A DNA stretch of 64,000 bases from Myxococcales bacterium (GTDB lineage Bacteria; Myxococcota; UBA727; GCA-2721815): positions 41,476-105,475 of the forward strand of contig PBLQ01000064.1 of NCBI GenBank assembly GCA_002721815.1. Direction: 5' to 3'. Shown here piece after piece: positions 28,183 to 36,439 of this stretch. Position numbers and translations under genes: made by a program. The notes under the pieces were generated by a model. That model saw only the letters and a list, made by a program, of their open reading frames with translations. It was not told the DNA's origin and did no database searches. Position 1 is the stretch's first letter; each line of letters starts with the position of its first letter.

Positions 28183-29859
28183 CTAAGCACGACGGCGGCG
28201 GTTGCCCCCTTGGCGGCGACCACCCCGACCCCGATTTCCAGGAGGTCGGCGACGGCGAGAACGGCGAAAGCGAGGACGCTCACCTTCGCGGTATTGTGTA
28301 AAATCGCGGCCCTGCTCTTCAGCAATCACTTTCCAAGCGCCAATGTCAGAAAGGTCTTGGTCTTCGGCCTGCATGGATACGATTTGGAGCAACAGCAAAT
28401 CTCTGAACCAACTGCGGCGAGTGAGCTGGCGCGCGTCTTTGCCAAATCGAAATTGGGGCTGCATGCGGGTCAGCGCCGGCAACAAGATGGACACTCTTTC
28501 TCGATCGCGCCGGGTCATCCGCAAACGTCTTCCCCACACATATGAAATTTTATCCCACCACTGGACCGCATTAAGATCCTGGGTGGCCAAAGCTTCCCAA
28601 GCCGGCAAGATGAAGGCCGCCAAAGCCACCTCTGAAGGCACGTCAGCGCCACGCTCTTTCACTTGGTCGATGGCGGTCATCAATCGAATCAAACGCTCTT
28701 TTCGTTCTTGAGGCGAACGAAAAGGGGGTGGCGTGGGGCGAACCTCATCGTCTTCAGATGTTTTGGCATCTTCTTGGTTTTCTTCAGATTGGGCGACCGC
28801 TGCCTCCGTTTCGGGATCGGTCTCTGAATCATCCTCCACTGCTTCTGCTACAGCTTCGACCTGTTCCCCATCCACGTCGTCTTCTTCATCGTCGTCTTCT
28901 TCATCACCTTCGCCGCTGCTTTCAATCACGCCTTCTTCCGCTAAAGAAACCACCATCATGCCTTCTTCAATTTCGATGGTGGGATCATCTGCATCAAAAT
29001 CCTCGTCGTCCCCATCGTCACGCTCTGCAGCTTCGGCAGCTTCAGATACAACCGCTTCTACATCCTCTTCGGAGGCCTCTTCTTCTTCATCGGAATTGCG
29101 AGAGTCGTCATTGGCGAATGGTGCAATCAATAATTCTTCACGGGCAATCACCGCATCATCCAGTTGATGATTCATGACGTTCGCATATTCAGGCATGAGG
29201 GCCTCCAGGACGCCTAAATCAGCGCACAGCTGAAATGCTTGTGCAGCGTAGCCCGATTGTAACAAACGGAAAAACTCTTCTAACAGGCGCGCGGGGGCAC
29301 ACTTTTCTAAGTCGGCGGCATGAGCCCGCATGGCCATCATTGTGTTTTCTTCAATTTCAAAACCCAATCGGGTGGCAAATTTAATGGCCCTAACAATCCG
29401 AACCGGATCTTCTTGAAAGCGTACAAAAGGATCGCCAATGGTGCGTACCAACTTGGCGTCAAGATCGGCCCGGGCATCAACGTGGTCAATCACCTTGCCA
29501 ATCACTGGGTCGTAGAACAGCCCGTTGATGGTCAAATCTCTGCGATACGCATCCTTTTCTTCGTCCCCGAAAACATTGTCTCGTTTAAGCAACAAATCTT
29601 CCGGTTCTTCATCCATTTCGTCCAACGGATTGGCTCGAAAAGTCGCCGTTTCGATCACCTTTCCACCGGGGAAGAACACGTGGGCTAACAAAAATCGGCG
29701 CCCCACCAACCGGCAATTGCGGAAAATGGATTTCACTTCTTGAGGTGTGGCAGAAGTGGCCACATCAAAATCTTTTGGCGTGCGTGCTAAGAGCAAATCA
29801 CGAACGCAGCCACCCGCTAAATAAGCCTTGTACCCTTTGGCATGTAAACGCTTGATCAC
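28183..29859 (-). CDS. pcnB: Poly(A) polymerase / CCA-type nucleotidyltransferase
   Basis: 558 aa from a GTG at 29859. Nucleotidyltransferase core: YLAGGCVRDLLL, KDFDVATSATP, RNCRLVGRRFLLAHV, RRDLTINGLFYD, and GDPFVRFQEDPVRIVRAIKFA. These match bacterial PcnB, which adds 3' poly(A) tails to RNA. An acidic insert (about residues 250-390, many Asp/Glu) and a very basic end (RRSRRRRPPGNRGRGG) flank the helical RNA-binding part. The GTG has no Shine-Dalgarno and cuts into the first conserved helix. The frame stays open for ten more codons (to 29889), where a TAA separates it from the acidic gene just upstream, which is in the same frame. The true start may therefore be ATT at 29889 or, by readthrough, the upstream ATG at 30234. 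Confidence 0.88.
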   Translation of the reverse strand: MIKRLHAKGYKAYLAGGCVRDLLLARTPKDFDVATSATPQEVKSIFRNCRLVGRRFLLAHVFFPGGKVIETATFRANPLDEMDEEPEDLLLKRDNVFGDEEKDAYRRDLTINGLFYDPVIGKVIDHVDARADLDAKLVRTIGDPFVRFQEDPVRIVRAIKFATRLGFEIEENTMMAMRAHAADLEKCAPARLLEEFFRLLQSGYAAQAFQLCADLGVLEALMPEYANVMNHQLDDAVIAREELLIAPFANDDSRNSDEEEEASEEDVEAVVSEAAEAAERDDGDDEDFDADDPTIEIEEGMMVVSLAEEGVIESSGEGDEEDDDEEDDVDGEQVEAVAEAVEDDSETDPETEAAVAQSEENQEDAKTSEDDEVRPTPPPFRSPQERKERLIRLMTAIDQVKERGADVPSEVALAAFILPAWEALATQDLNAVQWWDKISYVWGRRLRMTRRDRERVSILLPALTRMQPQFRFGKDARQLTRRSWFRDLLLLQIVSMQAEDQDLSDIGAWKVIAEEQGRDFTQYREGERPRFRRSRRRRPPGNRGRGGRRQGGNRRRRA

Positions 29860-29889
29860 CCAGATCGCGTGGTTGTCGATTTTATCAAT

Positions 29890-30234
29890 TTAGATTTCTT
29901 GCTCTTCGGCCAATGCCACCAGATTGGCTTCGTTCTCGTCATCTTTATTCGACCTTCTGCGGTTGCGGCGGGGCCTGCGAGATTTCTCTTCGGGCACCGC
30001 TTCCCCTTCGCCACTTACCTCCGGGATAGGCGCAGGGACACTACTGTTTTCAGCATCGCTTTCATCAGCCAATTCCACGGGTGCGACCGACACACCTGCG
30101 GCTTCTTCACTACCTGCTGTGATATCATCTGGCGTCCCAAGGTCCACCTCGGCTGGTGCAGCAGCGCCGTTGGTACTGGTCGAATCGTTTTCTTCTTCGT
30201 GGGATGTGATTTCTTCTTTTTGTTCTTCAGACAT
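29890..30234 (-). CDS. Acidic/basic low-complexity ORF in frame with pcnB
   Basis: 114 aa from the ATG at 30234 (MSEEQKEEITSHEEEND); an in-frame ATG at 30291 would overlap the end of coaX. The middle is rich in Ala, Glu, Asp, Pro and Val, and the end has a basic patch (KSRRPRRNRRRSN) followed by ANLVALAEEQEI and TAA. No known domain. The reading frame continues without shift into IDKIDNHAIW and the PcnB core. Its composition resembles the acidic insert and Arg-rich tail of PcnB, so it may be the interrupted N-terminal extension of pcnB rather than a separate gene. Function unknown. Confidence 0.5.
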   Translation of the reverse strand: MSEEQKEEITSHEEENDSTSTNGAAAPAEVDLGTPDDITAGSEEAAGVSVAPVELADESDAENSSVPAPIPEVSGEGEAVPEEKSRRPRRNRRRSNKDDENEANLVALAEEQEI

Positions 30235-30253
30235 TCGTTGTTTTTCTATTCTT

Positions 30254-31039
30254 TTACAGGGACGTTCTTCGTCGCTCTTGGTTTTTTTCATAAATAAGCC
30301 TCAAGCCCTCAAGGGTGAGGTGAGGCTCTACATCGGTTAATGTTTCGCTCGCGCCTGCGAAAAGCTTGGCAAGTCCACCCGTGGCCACCACTTTCGTGGT
30401 TTCGCCACACTCTTCTTGCAACCGCGTCACCAAACCATCGATCAGCCCAACATAGCCCCAAAACAAACCCGACCGGATGGCATGGGGGGTGTTTTTCCCA
30501 ATGGCTGTTTTTGGGTTAGAAACGTCGACACGTGGTAACTTGGCCGCTTTGAAAAACAAAGCGTCACTGGCCAACTCCATTCCGGGCGCAATGGCACCGC
30601 CAAGATAGGCACCTTCAGAGGATACCACGTCAAACGTGGTTGCTGTCCCAAAGTCCACCAAAATCATGGCCGTTTGGTATCTGTGCCAAGCGGCGTAAGC
30701 GTTCACCAGACGGTCCGCACCCACCTCGGCCGGGCTGTCTACATTGATGGACATATCAGGCAAACACGTATGGTCCACGCACAAAGCTTTTTGCCCGAGG
30801 TATCGCTCAAAAGCGTTTTGCATGGCCCATTCGAGCTGCGGAACAACGGAAGCGTAGGCAATACCGTGGATGGATGAAACATCTACTTTTTGACGCTCTA
30901 GCAGTTGTAAAACGGTGAGCCCCCATTCATCGGAGGTGGCTTTACGATTGGTGGCCATTCGCAGTTCGAAAACCAACGAATCCCCCTCATATCCGCCCAG
31001 CACCGTGTGGGTATTTCCCATGTCTACAACTAAAATCAT
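30254..31039 (-). CDS. coaX: Type III pantothenate kinase
   Basis: 261 aa, cytoplasmic. It phosphorylates pantothenate in the first step of CoA synthesis; the type III enzyme is not feedback-inhibited by CoA. ASKHA-fold signatures: VDMGNTHTVLG at the N-terminus, EVGADRLVNA, VDFGTATTFDVV, and LGGAIAPGMELA. Length is typical. An AAGGAAA Shine-Dalgarno precedes the ATG, with a promoter-like TTGGAA/TATAAG pair upstream. It is the first gene of the coaX-acidic ORF-pcnB-lipase group. Confidence 0.94.
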   Translation of the reverse strand: MILVVDMGNTHTVLGGYEGDSLVFELRMATNRKATSDEWGLTVLQLLERQKVDVSSIHGIAYASVVPQLEWAMQNAFERYLGQKALCVDHTCLPDMSINVDSPAEVGADRLVNAYAAWHRYQTAMILVDFGTATTFDVVSSEGAYLGGAIAPGMELASDALFFKAAKLPRVDVSNPKTAIGKNTPHAIRSGLFWGYVGLIDGLVTRLQEECGETTKVVATGGLAKLFAGASETLTDVEPHLTLEGLRLIYEKNQERRRTSL

Positions 31040-31063
31040 CGTTTCCTTCTTTTCGCAGCCAAT

Positions 31064-31092
31064 CTTATAAGCGGAACGGCGGGGATTTCCAA
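31064..31092 (-). promoter_or_regulatory. Putative sigma-70 promoter of coaX
   Basis: On the minus strand, TTGGAA (31092-31087) and TATAAG (31069-31064) are spaced by 17 bp, about 25 bp upstream of the coaX ATG. Consensus matching only. Confidence 0.45.
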
Positions 31093-31154
31093 TGGGGCAA
31101 TACGCATTTTTTACCTGTTATTTTCAGTGGCTTGTGACTCTATCGGGCCATCGG

Positions 31155-33107
31155 TCACAACCGAGGCATTGCACGCCGCAATTGGGCGCTGGGCGTGACC
31201 GAATTGGTCGCTTTTTTGGCGAAAATCACAGTGGTCCCTTCTGAAAAAATCAAAGTCCATGCAGGATCTTTGTACAGCCGACGAACCCAACGTTTCACGT
31301 GCTTTTTTGAATGGGGCCAACTGCCTTCAGTGGGGTTGAGAATCACATGGTCCGCTTTGGCAAAAAATTGGTTTTGAGGCTGCCAAATGTGCTGGCGAAA
31401 GGCCAAAAATGGCAGAAAATGATTTTGCGCCACCACTTTGGCATCCGGAGGAATCATCTCAATCGCTTTTTCATTAATGGGGATTTGTGCCGGTTTTGAA
31501 AAATAAGATTTTTGCAGTGTTTTGAACTCGGGCACTTTCGGCCCGTGAAGCATGGTCCCAACCCAACAAAAGAACAACCACAGCCCCAGTGTCATTTGGA
31601 AAATAGGCTGGGCATCCTTAAGATCAAACTTTTTCTGTAAGCGTGAAGCCCAGTTGTTCAAACGGGTAGCGGCCACCAACGCGGCGTAGGTACACAAAGA
31701 CACCCAAACCACCGAGTAATGAAACGACAGCCCCCACATCTCTTGCTTGTTGGATAAGAATCGTTCCATTAAATTAGGCAACATCACCACGAACAATTCA
31801 GGCGCCAGCAAAGGTAAAAAGGCGAACGTGCCCAAGGTCACCAGCCAAGTCTTGGCCTTCACTGCCGGTGCCATCAACATGAAAAATGCTTTACCGGGGG
31901 TCATCACCATATTGAGCAGTGCCTCAGGAGCGGTATCGCCAAAAGCCTTGAAGCGCGCCAAGTGAATCATGCCCTGAGGGCCTCCCTCTAGCAACGTGGG
32001 CTGTAAAAAGCCGACGACAAGAAAAAAGGAAGGTACGCAAATCACAAAAACCAACAAACCCGCTCGGCGCATGCCCGGTGAAAACAGGAATGCATAAAAA
32101 CCCAACGCCCCGGCGTAAACAATGGCAGATTCCTTAGATAAAAATATTAAAAGCGCTGCGACCAAAAACACACGCTTGTTTTGAATTTCGAGGGCCCAAA
32201 ACGCGAACAGTAATGCTGACGGAACCAAGGCGATTTCATGAAAGTCAAAATTGATCATGCTCTGAGTGCCTACTGCAAACAGGTAGCCCACACAAATGGC
32301 CAACGCCACCTGAGGCGGCATCGCTCGTCTTTTCGCAATGGCAAAAATTGGCATCACTCCCATGGCCACCGCGGCACCTTGTAAAACCAGCAAGGCACCC
32401 GTAGAACCCAAATAAGCCAGTGGTGCAAACAGCACCAACACGGGGACAAAATGGTCTCCCATGAAATTCACTTCACCCAAAACAGTGGAAATAAGAGGTT
32501 TGAAATGAGCGATTAACCAAATGTTATGGTTGTAACAGCCCATGTCCCAAGACCCCGACCCAAATGAATAATGACGGGTTAATGAGAACAAACAGTAGGT
32601 CCCAAACGCGGCCCCCGCTAACACGGTAAATGCTTGTTTCGGGAAAGGCGTGTCCCCGTCACTTGCCGTCCGGGTGACGGAAGAACGGAGTTTAGACGTT
32701 GCCACACGCGCCGCGAACCAAGAAAGCGGTAAGGTGAAGAATATCCAACGCCACAAGGTGTTTTGGAATAAATCGAGTTTCCAAAACAATAACAACCAGC
32801 CGGTGAGCCATACCCCAAAAATTTTCATTTGCCTTTGGGGCATTTCTTCTTTCTGTAAACGTAAATAAAACCAAATGGCATGCAACAGACCCCCGCCAAA
32901 AAAAGCGAGGTTTAAAGAAAAAGCGAAAGCATGTAGCTTTTTTGGGTTTTTAAGAGAAACAAAATTAAGGTCGCTGCCGATCACCAGCGCCCATAGCCCT
33001 AATCCCAGTAGTGCACCGGGTGAAAATGCCCACAGCGCATCTGCCAACAGACGCGCACTGCGGTTAAAAAGGTCGTCGTGCTGGCCTTTTTCTTGAGATG
33101 CCATCAA
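31155..33107 (-). CDS. DUF2079 polytopic membrane protein
   Basis: 650 aa with about a dozen hydrophobic segments (for example FAFSLNLAFFGGGLLHAIWFYL, given here only as a span near residues 47-66). The DUF2079 signature is clear: SWDMGCYNHNIWLIAHFKP followed by GDHFVPVLVLFAPLAYL. The family is distantly related to GT-C/PMT-type glycosyltransferases; substrate unknown. The C-terminal soluble part (HVILNPTEGSWP, VIFAKKAT) is typical for the family. The ATG overlaps the stop of the GGDEF gene (ATGA), so the two are translationally coupled. Confidence 0.85.
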   Translation of the reverse strand: MMASQEKGQHDDLFNRSARLLADALWAFSPGALLGLGLWALVIGSDLNFVSLKNPKKLHAFAFSLNLAFFGGGLLHAIWFYLRLQKEEMPQRQMKIFGVWLTGWLLLFWKLDLFQNTLWRWIFFTLPLSWFAARVATSKLRSSVTRTASDGDTPFPKQAFTVLAGAAFGTYCLFSLTRHYSFGSGSWDMGCYNHNIWLIAHFKPLISTVLGEVNFMGDHFVPVLVLFAPLAYLGSTGALLVLQGAAVAMGVMPIFAIAKRRAMPPQVALAICVGYLFAVGTQSMINFDFHEIALVPSALLFAFWALEIQNKRVFLVAALLIFLSKESAIVYAGALGFYAFLFSPGMRRAGLLVFVICVPSFFLVVGFLQPTLLEGGPQGMIHLARFKAFGDTAPEALLNMVMTPGKAFFMLMAPAVKAKTWLVTLGTFAFLPLLAPELFVVMLPNLMERFLSNKQEMWGLSFHYSVVWVSLCTYAALVAATRLNNWASRLQKKFDLKDAQPIFQMTLGLWLFFCWVGTMLHGPKVPEFKTLQKSYFSKPAQIPINEKAIEMIPPDAKVVAQNHFLPFLAFRQHIWQPQNQFFAKADHVILNPTEGSWPHSKKHVKRWVRRLYKDPAWTLIFSEGTTVIFAKKATNSVTPSAQLRRAMPRL

Positions 33108-34183
33108 TCATAACCGATGGCAGAGTCATCAGCTGCAACGATTTGGGAACCGCCCATTTTTTTTGCGTGTGACAATGCACGATCGGCGCGCTCCAAAACG
33201 TCTAGAGGTTCTTCATCGGATTCTTGCCAAGCGGAAAGTCCAATCGACAGACTCAATGGGTAGGCATCGGGTCCCAATAGAATGGGGTCGTCAATCAGTG
33301 AATTTTTGAGGCGTAGCAAACACTCCTCTGCCCCAGACAAATCGGTCATGGGGAACAACACCGCGAATTCGTCTTCGCCAAACCGCACCAAAAGGTCGGT
33401 TTCACGGATTCCAGCATGGAGTCGTGCTGCAAGCGCCACTAAAATATGGTCTCCCAACGCACGCCCTTTAGCAGCATTATACTGTGCCAATCCATCTAGA
33501 TCGATCAGTGCAAAAGACATGGCTGCTTGATAACGCCGAATACGAAACAGTTCTTGTCGCAATTGCTCTAACAAGAAAAAACGGTTTTTCAGGCCCGTCA
33601 AGCTATCGGTCACTGCGTTCTTATAATAGTTGCCCTGGGACAAATCCTGAGCCAAAGACGTTGCCACCTTAGCCAGCGTTTCTTTATCGGTATCGTAAAA
33701 CGCGCGTACTTCTTTTCGAGAGGCGCATACCACGCCCAAACAAACGTCTTCGTGAAGCAAAGGTACAAGGAGCATAGAGCCCAAAGATGTTTCTTGTCCA
33801 TACAGAGGGGTGAACCGATCGTCTTTATGGACATCGTTGACCATAGCAGCCTCTTTAGATTCCCAAACTTGGCCCGCCAGCCCTTCCCCTAATTGGAACC
33901 GTATCAGCGAAACATCGACGGGAGCCAATCCGTAATTACCGCGCAATACCAACTGGGGTACTTGGTTTTCCTCATCCACCAAAAGCACGCTCAAGGCATC
34001 GGCCTGCACAATAAATGCAATCGCCGAGGCCAAATCGTCGAGGCCATGCACATCGTCATCATCGCGCCGCCAAGTACGCATCATACTGGTGAGTTTAAAC
34101 AAAGATCCTGCCAGACTCATGGTGGTGAACGAGCCTGAGGACGATGGATTAAAATCTTCTAGGCGAATAACCTTGGTAACCAC
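33104..34183 (-). CDS. GAF-GGDEF diguanylate cyclase-like protein
   Basis: 359 aa, soluble. A GAF-like sensor domain (about residues 45-185: AIAFIVQADALSVLLVDEE, GLAGQVWESKEAAMVND, LLVPLLHEDVCLGVV) precedes a GGDEF domain (about 190-350: DSLTGLKNRFFLLEQL). The active-site loop reads GEDEF, with Glu in place of the second Gly, so cyclase activity is uncertain. The inhibitory-site RxxD is kept (RETD, five residues upstream). The start is a GTG with AAGGA nine bases before it. It is coupled to DUF2079 downstream and follows hpt by 29 bp. Likely c-di-GMP synthesis or sensing; the GAF ligand is unknown. Confidence 0.85.
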   Translation of the reverse strand: MVTKVIRLEDFNPSSSGSFTTMSLAGSLFKLTSMMRTWRRDDDDVHGLDDLASAIAFIVQADALSVLLVDEENQVPQLVLRGNYGLAPVDVSLIRFQLGEGLAGQVWESKEAAMVNDVHKDDRFTPLYGQETSLGSMLLVPLLHEDVCLGVVCASRKEVRAFYDTDKETLAKVATSLAQDLSQGNYYKNAVTDSLTGLKNRFFLLEQLRQELFRIRRYQAAMSFALIDLDGLAQYNAAKGRALGDHILVALAARLHAGIRETDLLVRFGEDEFAVLFPMTDLSGAEECLLRLKNSLIDDPILLGPDAYPLSLSIGLSAWQESDEEPLDVLERADRALSHAKKMGGSQIVAADDSAIGYD

Positions 34184-34212
34184 TGCAAATATCCTTCACT
34201 GCCACTATGTAT

Positions 34213-34758
34213 TTAGGCGTCGCCTTGATTGACGCCCACAAAAGGCAGATTGCGAAAACGTCCCGCTAAGTCCAGCCCATAACCCAAGACGAATTTATCA
34301 GGGATGGAAAAGCCCACGTAATCCATTTGCACCGTCACTTGTCTGCGTTCGGGTTTTTCGAGCAAGGTGCACACTTTCACTGAAGCAGGCTTGGACTCTT
34401 CAAAGAGTTCTAAGAGCGCCTTCATGGTTAATCCGGTATCTACAATGTCTTCGACCACAATGATGTCTTTGCCTGTGATGGGTTTGCTCAACGGATGGGT
34501 AATGGTGATCTTGCCTGAGCTTTCGGTCCCGTCGCCGTACGAAGACACACCGATAAAGTCGATATTGAGGGGTAAATCAATGGCACGAACCAAGTCCGCC
34601 AAAAATATAAAGCTCCCTTTCAACACACCAATCACAGTCAACTCTTCTGTGCGGTCACCGTAATCCTTCGCGATTTGCGCACCCAACTCTTTAGCTTTAT
34701 TTTGGAGGTCTTCGGCGCTGTAAAGGGTTTCTATATTCTTGTTCTCAAATGATCGCAT
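34213..34758 (-). CDS. hpt: Hypoxanthine phosphoribosyltransferase
   Basis: 181 aa, cytoplasmic purine salvage enzyme (hypoxanthine or guanine plus PRPP). Signatures: VIGVLKGSFIFLADLVRA, the PRPP loop IIVVEDIVDTGLTM, and the C-terminal YVGFSIPDKFVLGYGLD. Length is standard. SD AGGAC before the ATG. It is 11 bp after the upp-like gene and belongs to a salvage cluster with tk. Confidence 0.95.
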   Translation of the reverse strand: MRSFENKNIETLYSAEDLQNKAKELGAQIAKDYGDRTEELTVIGVLKGSFIFLADLVRAIDLPLNIDFIGVSSYGDGTESSGKITITHPLSKPITGKDIIVVEDIVDTGLTMKALLELFEESKPASVKVCTLLEKPERRQVTVQMDYVGFSIPDKFVLGYGLDLAGRFRNLPFVGVNQGDA

Positions 34759-34769
34759 GTGGCGTCCTA

Positions 34770-35597
34770 TTAGCAGTAAGCGTTGTTGATGATTTCACCG
34801 AAACCACCCCCACCTGGTAAAATATATTGTTTGTCGTTGAGCCCGGACTCTTGGTCCCAGTGCTCACCGAGTTCCGAAGATAAGATTTCGGGAGACGAAG
34901 CCCCTCTGTCCACCCGCAGCACATGGATATCTACGTCAGGGTGATCTTGGGTTAAGCGGTTTAAATACTCTGGTGTGACGATCAGGTTCATGGCCACGAT
35001 ACGGGCCGGCGTCCCCTCCACATCACTTTTATAATGGGCGATGGCTTTGGATAATGAAGACCCGGTGGCCCCCATGGGGTCCGGAAATAAAACGATGGCA
35101 TTATCGATATCGCCACCTATTTTGCTTTCACCGAAATGCGCACCCGTAACACGCTCGTTTTCATCTGTGGTTCGAGCCATGATCACGTGGTCTTGCCGAA
35201 TACCCTCGGGCTGTAAAACTGTATTCAGTACGTCGAAACAAATTTGGCTTGGCAACATACCTGCTCTCGCCACGTCGACGGTCACCACTTTTTGAGTTCG
35301 GTTCAGTAAGGCGCCTGTCCACGATGCACGTTCGGGCTGCGAATCGAATTGGGCCATACGCGTGGTAATGCTTCTTTCAATGGTGGGAAAATGAGCGGCC
35401 ACCACCCGTTGAATCAGTGCTGTATACAGGGACCGCACCAAATGATTGACTTCGGGCTGAATGGTCTCGGTTTCACACAACCGCGCGAGTTGTGACCACA
35501 GAAACGCATCCGCAGCGATGTGCACCCGCTCACCGTAGTGATGCTTTAACTCCGACTGTCCAGATTGAATTTGTTGATAGGCCGCGTCTTTTCTCAC
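34770..35597 (-). CDS. Uracil phosphoribosyltransferase-like protein (divergent, long)
   Basis: 275 aa from the GTG at 35597, chosen because AAGGAGAG lies seven bases upstream and longer forms would overlap tk. The PRTase core is UPRT-like: VVTVDVARAGMLPSQ, the PRPP motif VLFPDPMGATGSSL, PARIVAMNLIVTPEYLNRL and HPDVDIHVLRVD. The uracil-recognition loop, usually PGLGDxGDR, reads PGGGGFGEIINN. The protein is also about 65 residues longer than canonical Upp, mostly at the N-terminus. Substrate may be uracil or a related base. It lies between tk and hpt in a nucleobase/nucleoside salvage group. Confidence 0.75.
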   Translation of the reverse strand: MRKDAAYQQIQSGQSELKHHYGERVHIAADAFLWSQLARLCETETIQPEVNHLVRSLYTALIQRVVAAHFPTIERSITTRMAQFDSQPERASWTGALLNRTQKVVTVDVARAGMLPSQICFDVLNTVLQPEGIRQDHVIMARTTDENERVTGAHFGESKIGGDIDNAIVLFPDPMGATGSSLSKAIAHYKSDVEGTPARIVAMNLIVTPEYLNRLTQDHPDVDIHVLRVDRGASSPEILSSELGEHWDQESGLNDKQYILPGGGGFGEIINNAYC

Positions 35598-35614
35598 AAC
35601 CAGCTCTCCTTGAA

Positions 35615-36253
35615 TCAGACCACCCGAGGCGGTTCTAAAAAGTGAGGGATATCTACAGTTTTCACGTGACATCGCCGACATCTCGCTTCGTAAGCATCGC
35701 CGGCACCCACTAAAATTTGGTCTTTCGTCTCGCCGTTGGCGGTGGTCTGGTCAGGGTTCACCGGCGCACGAGGATGCACACGCTGACTCTTGGTGGCCGA
35801 GGCGCCACATACCACGCAGACGGCTTGTTGCTTGGTGACATAATCTGCCACCGCTAGCAGTTCTGGCATGATGGTAAAGGGTTTGCCCAAATAATCTTGG
35901 TCTAAGCCGGCCGCCACCACGCGCAAACCACTGTTGGCCAAGCGCTCCAGCAGTGGAATGAGTGATTTGTCGAAGAACTGGGCTTCATCCACCCCAATAA
36001 CCTGGGGCGGCTGCTCAAGTTTGCGAAGATAATCGTCAATCTGGCTGGAATTTTCCACCGGCACCGATACCAGTCGTTGCTCGGTATGGGACACGATATC
36101 TGCCTCCGCGTATCGGTTATCGATTTGAGGCTTGAACACAATGACCCGCTGGCGTCCAAACATGGCTCGGCGCAGGCGACGAATTAACTCCTCCGTCTTG
36201 CCCGAAAACATTGGGCCACAAACCACTTCGATTTGGCCTACACCATTGCCCAC
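35615..36253 (-). CDS. tdk: Thymidine kinase
   Basis: 212 aa from the GTG at 36253, which has AGGAGG seven bases upstream; a much longer open frame (to 36535) lacks any homology before this point. Type II TK features: P-loop VVCGPMFSGKTEELIRRL, VIVFKPQIDNRY, IGVDEAQFF, GLDQDYLGKPF, and a zinc ribbon CVVC...RCRRC. It phosphorylates thymidine for salvage. First gene of the long minus-strand run down to 26.4 kb. Confidence 0.94.
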   Translation of the reverse strand: MGNGVGQIEVVCGPMFSGKTEELIRRLRRAMFGRQRVIVFKPQIDNRYAEADIVSHTEQRLVSVPVENSSQIDDYLRKLEQPPQVIGVDEAQFFDKSLIPLLERLANSGLRVVAAGLDQDYLGKPFTIMPELLAVADYVTKQQAVCVVCGASATKSQRVHPRAPVNPDQTTANGETKDQILVGAGDAYEARCRRCHVKTVDIPHFLEPPRVV

Positions 36254-36439
36254 TGCGGAGCCTCCTGTATCGAATGCGTTCAAACCTACCTCCCAACTGC
36301 TGTGCGCCGGCCCAAATACTGGTTTTTTTGGCCAATAAACTTGCTTGCCGATCCCTTTACAGCCCATTTTCTTACGAAGGCGTAATTTGGTCCACCTGGG
36401 CCCTGCCGTCAACACTGTATTGAAAAAGAGCGGACCATT

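Noticed and set aside
28733..29167. Plus-strand Ser-rich open frame opposite pcnB
   Set aside because: It is the mirror of the acidic Asp/Glu insert in PcnB (GAA/GAT codons read backwards as TTC/ATC/TCA); no start signal or homology.
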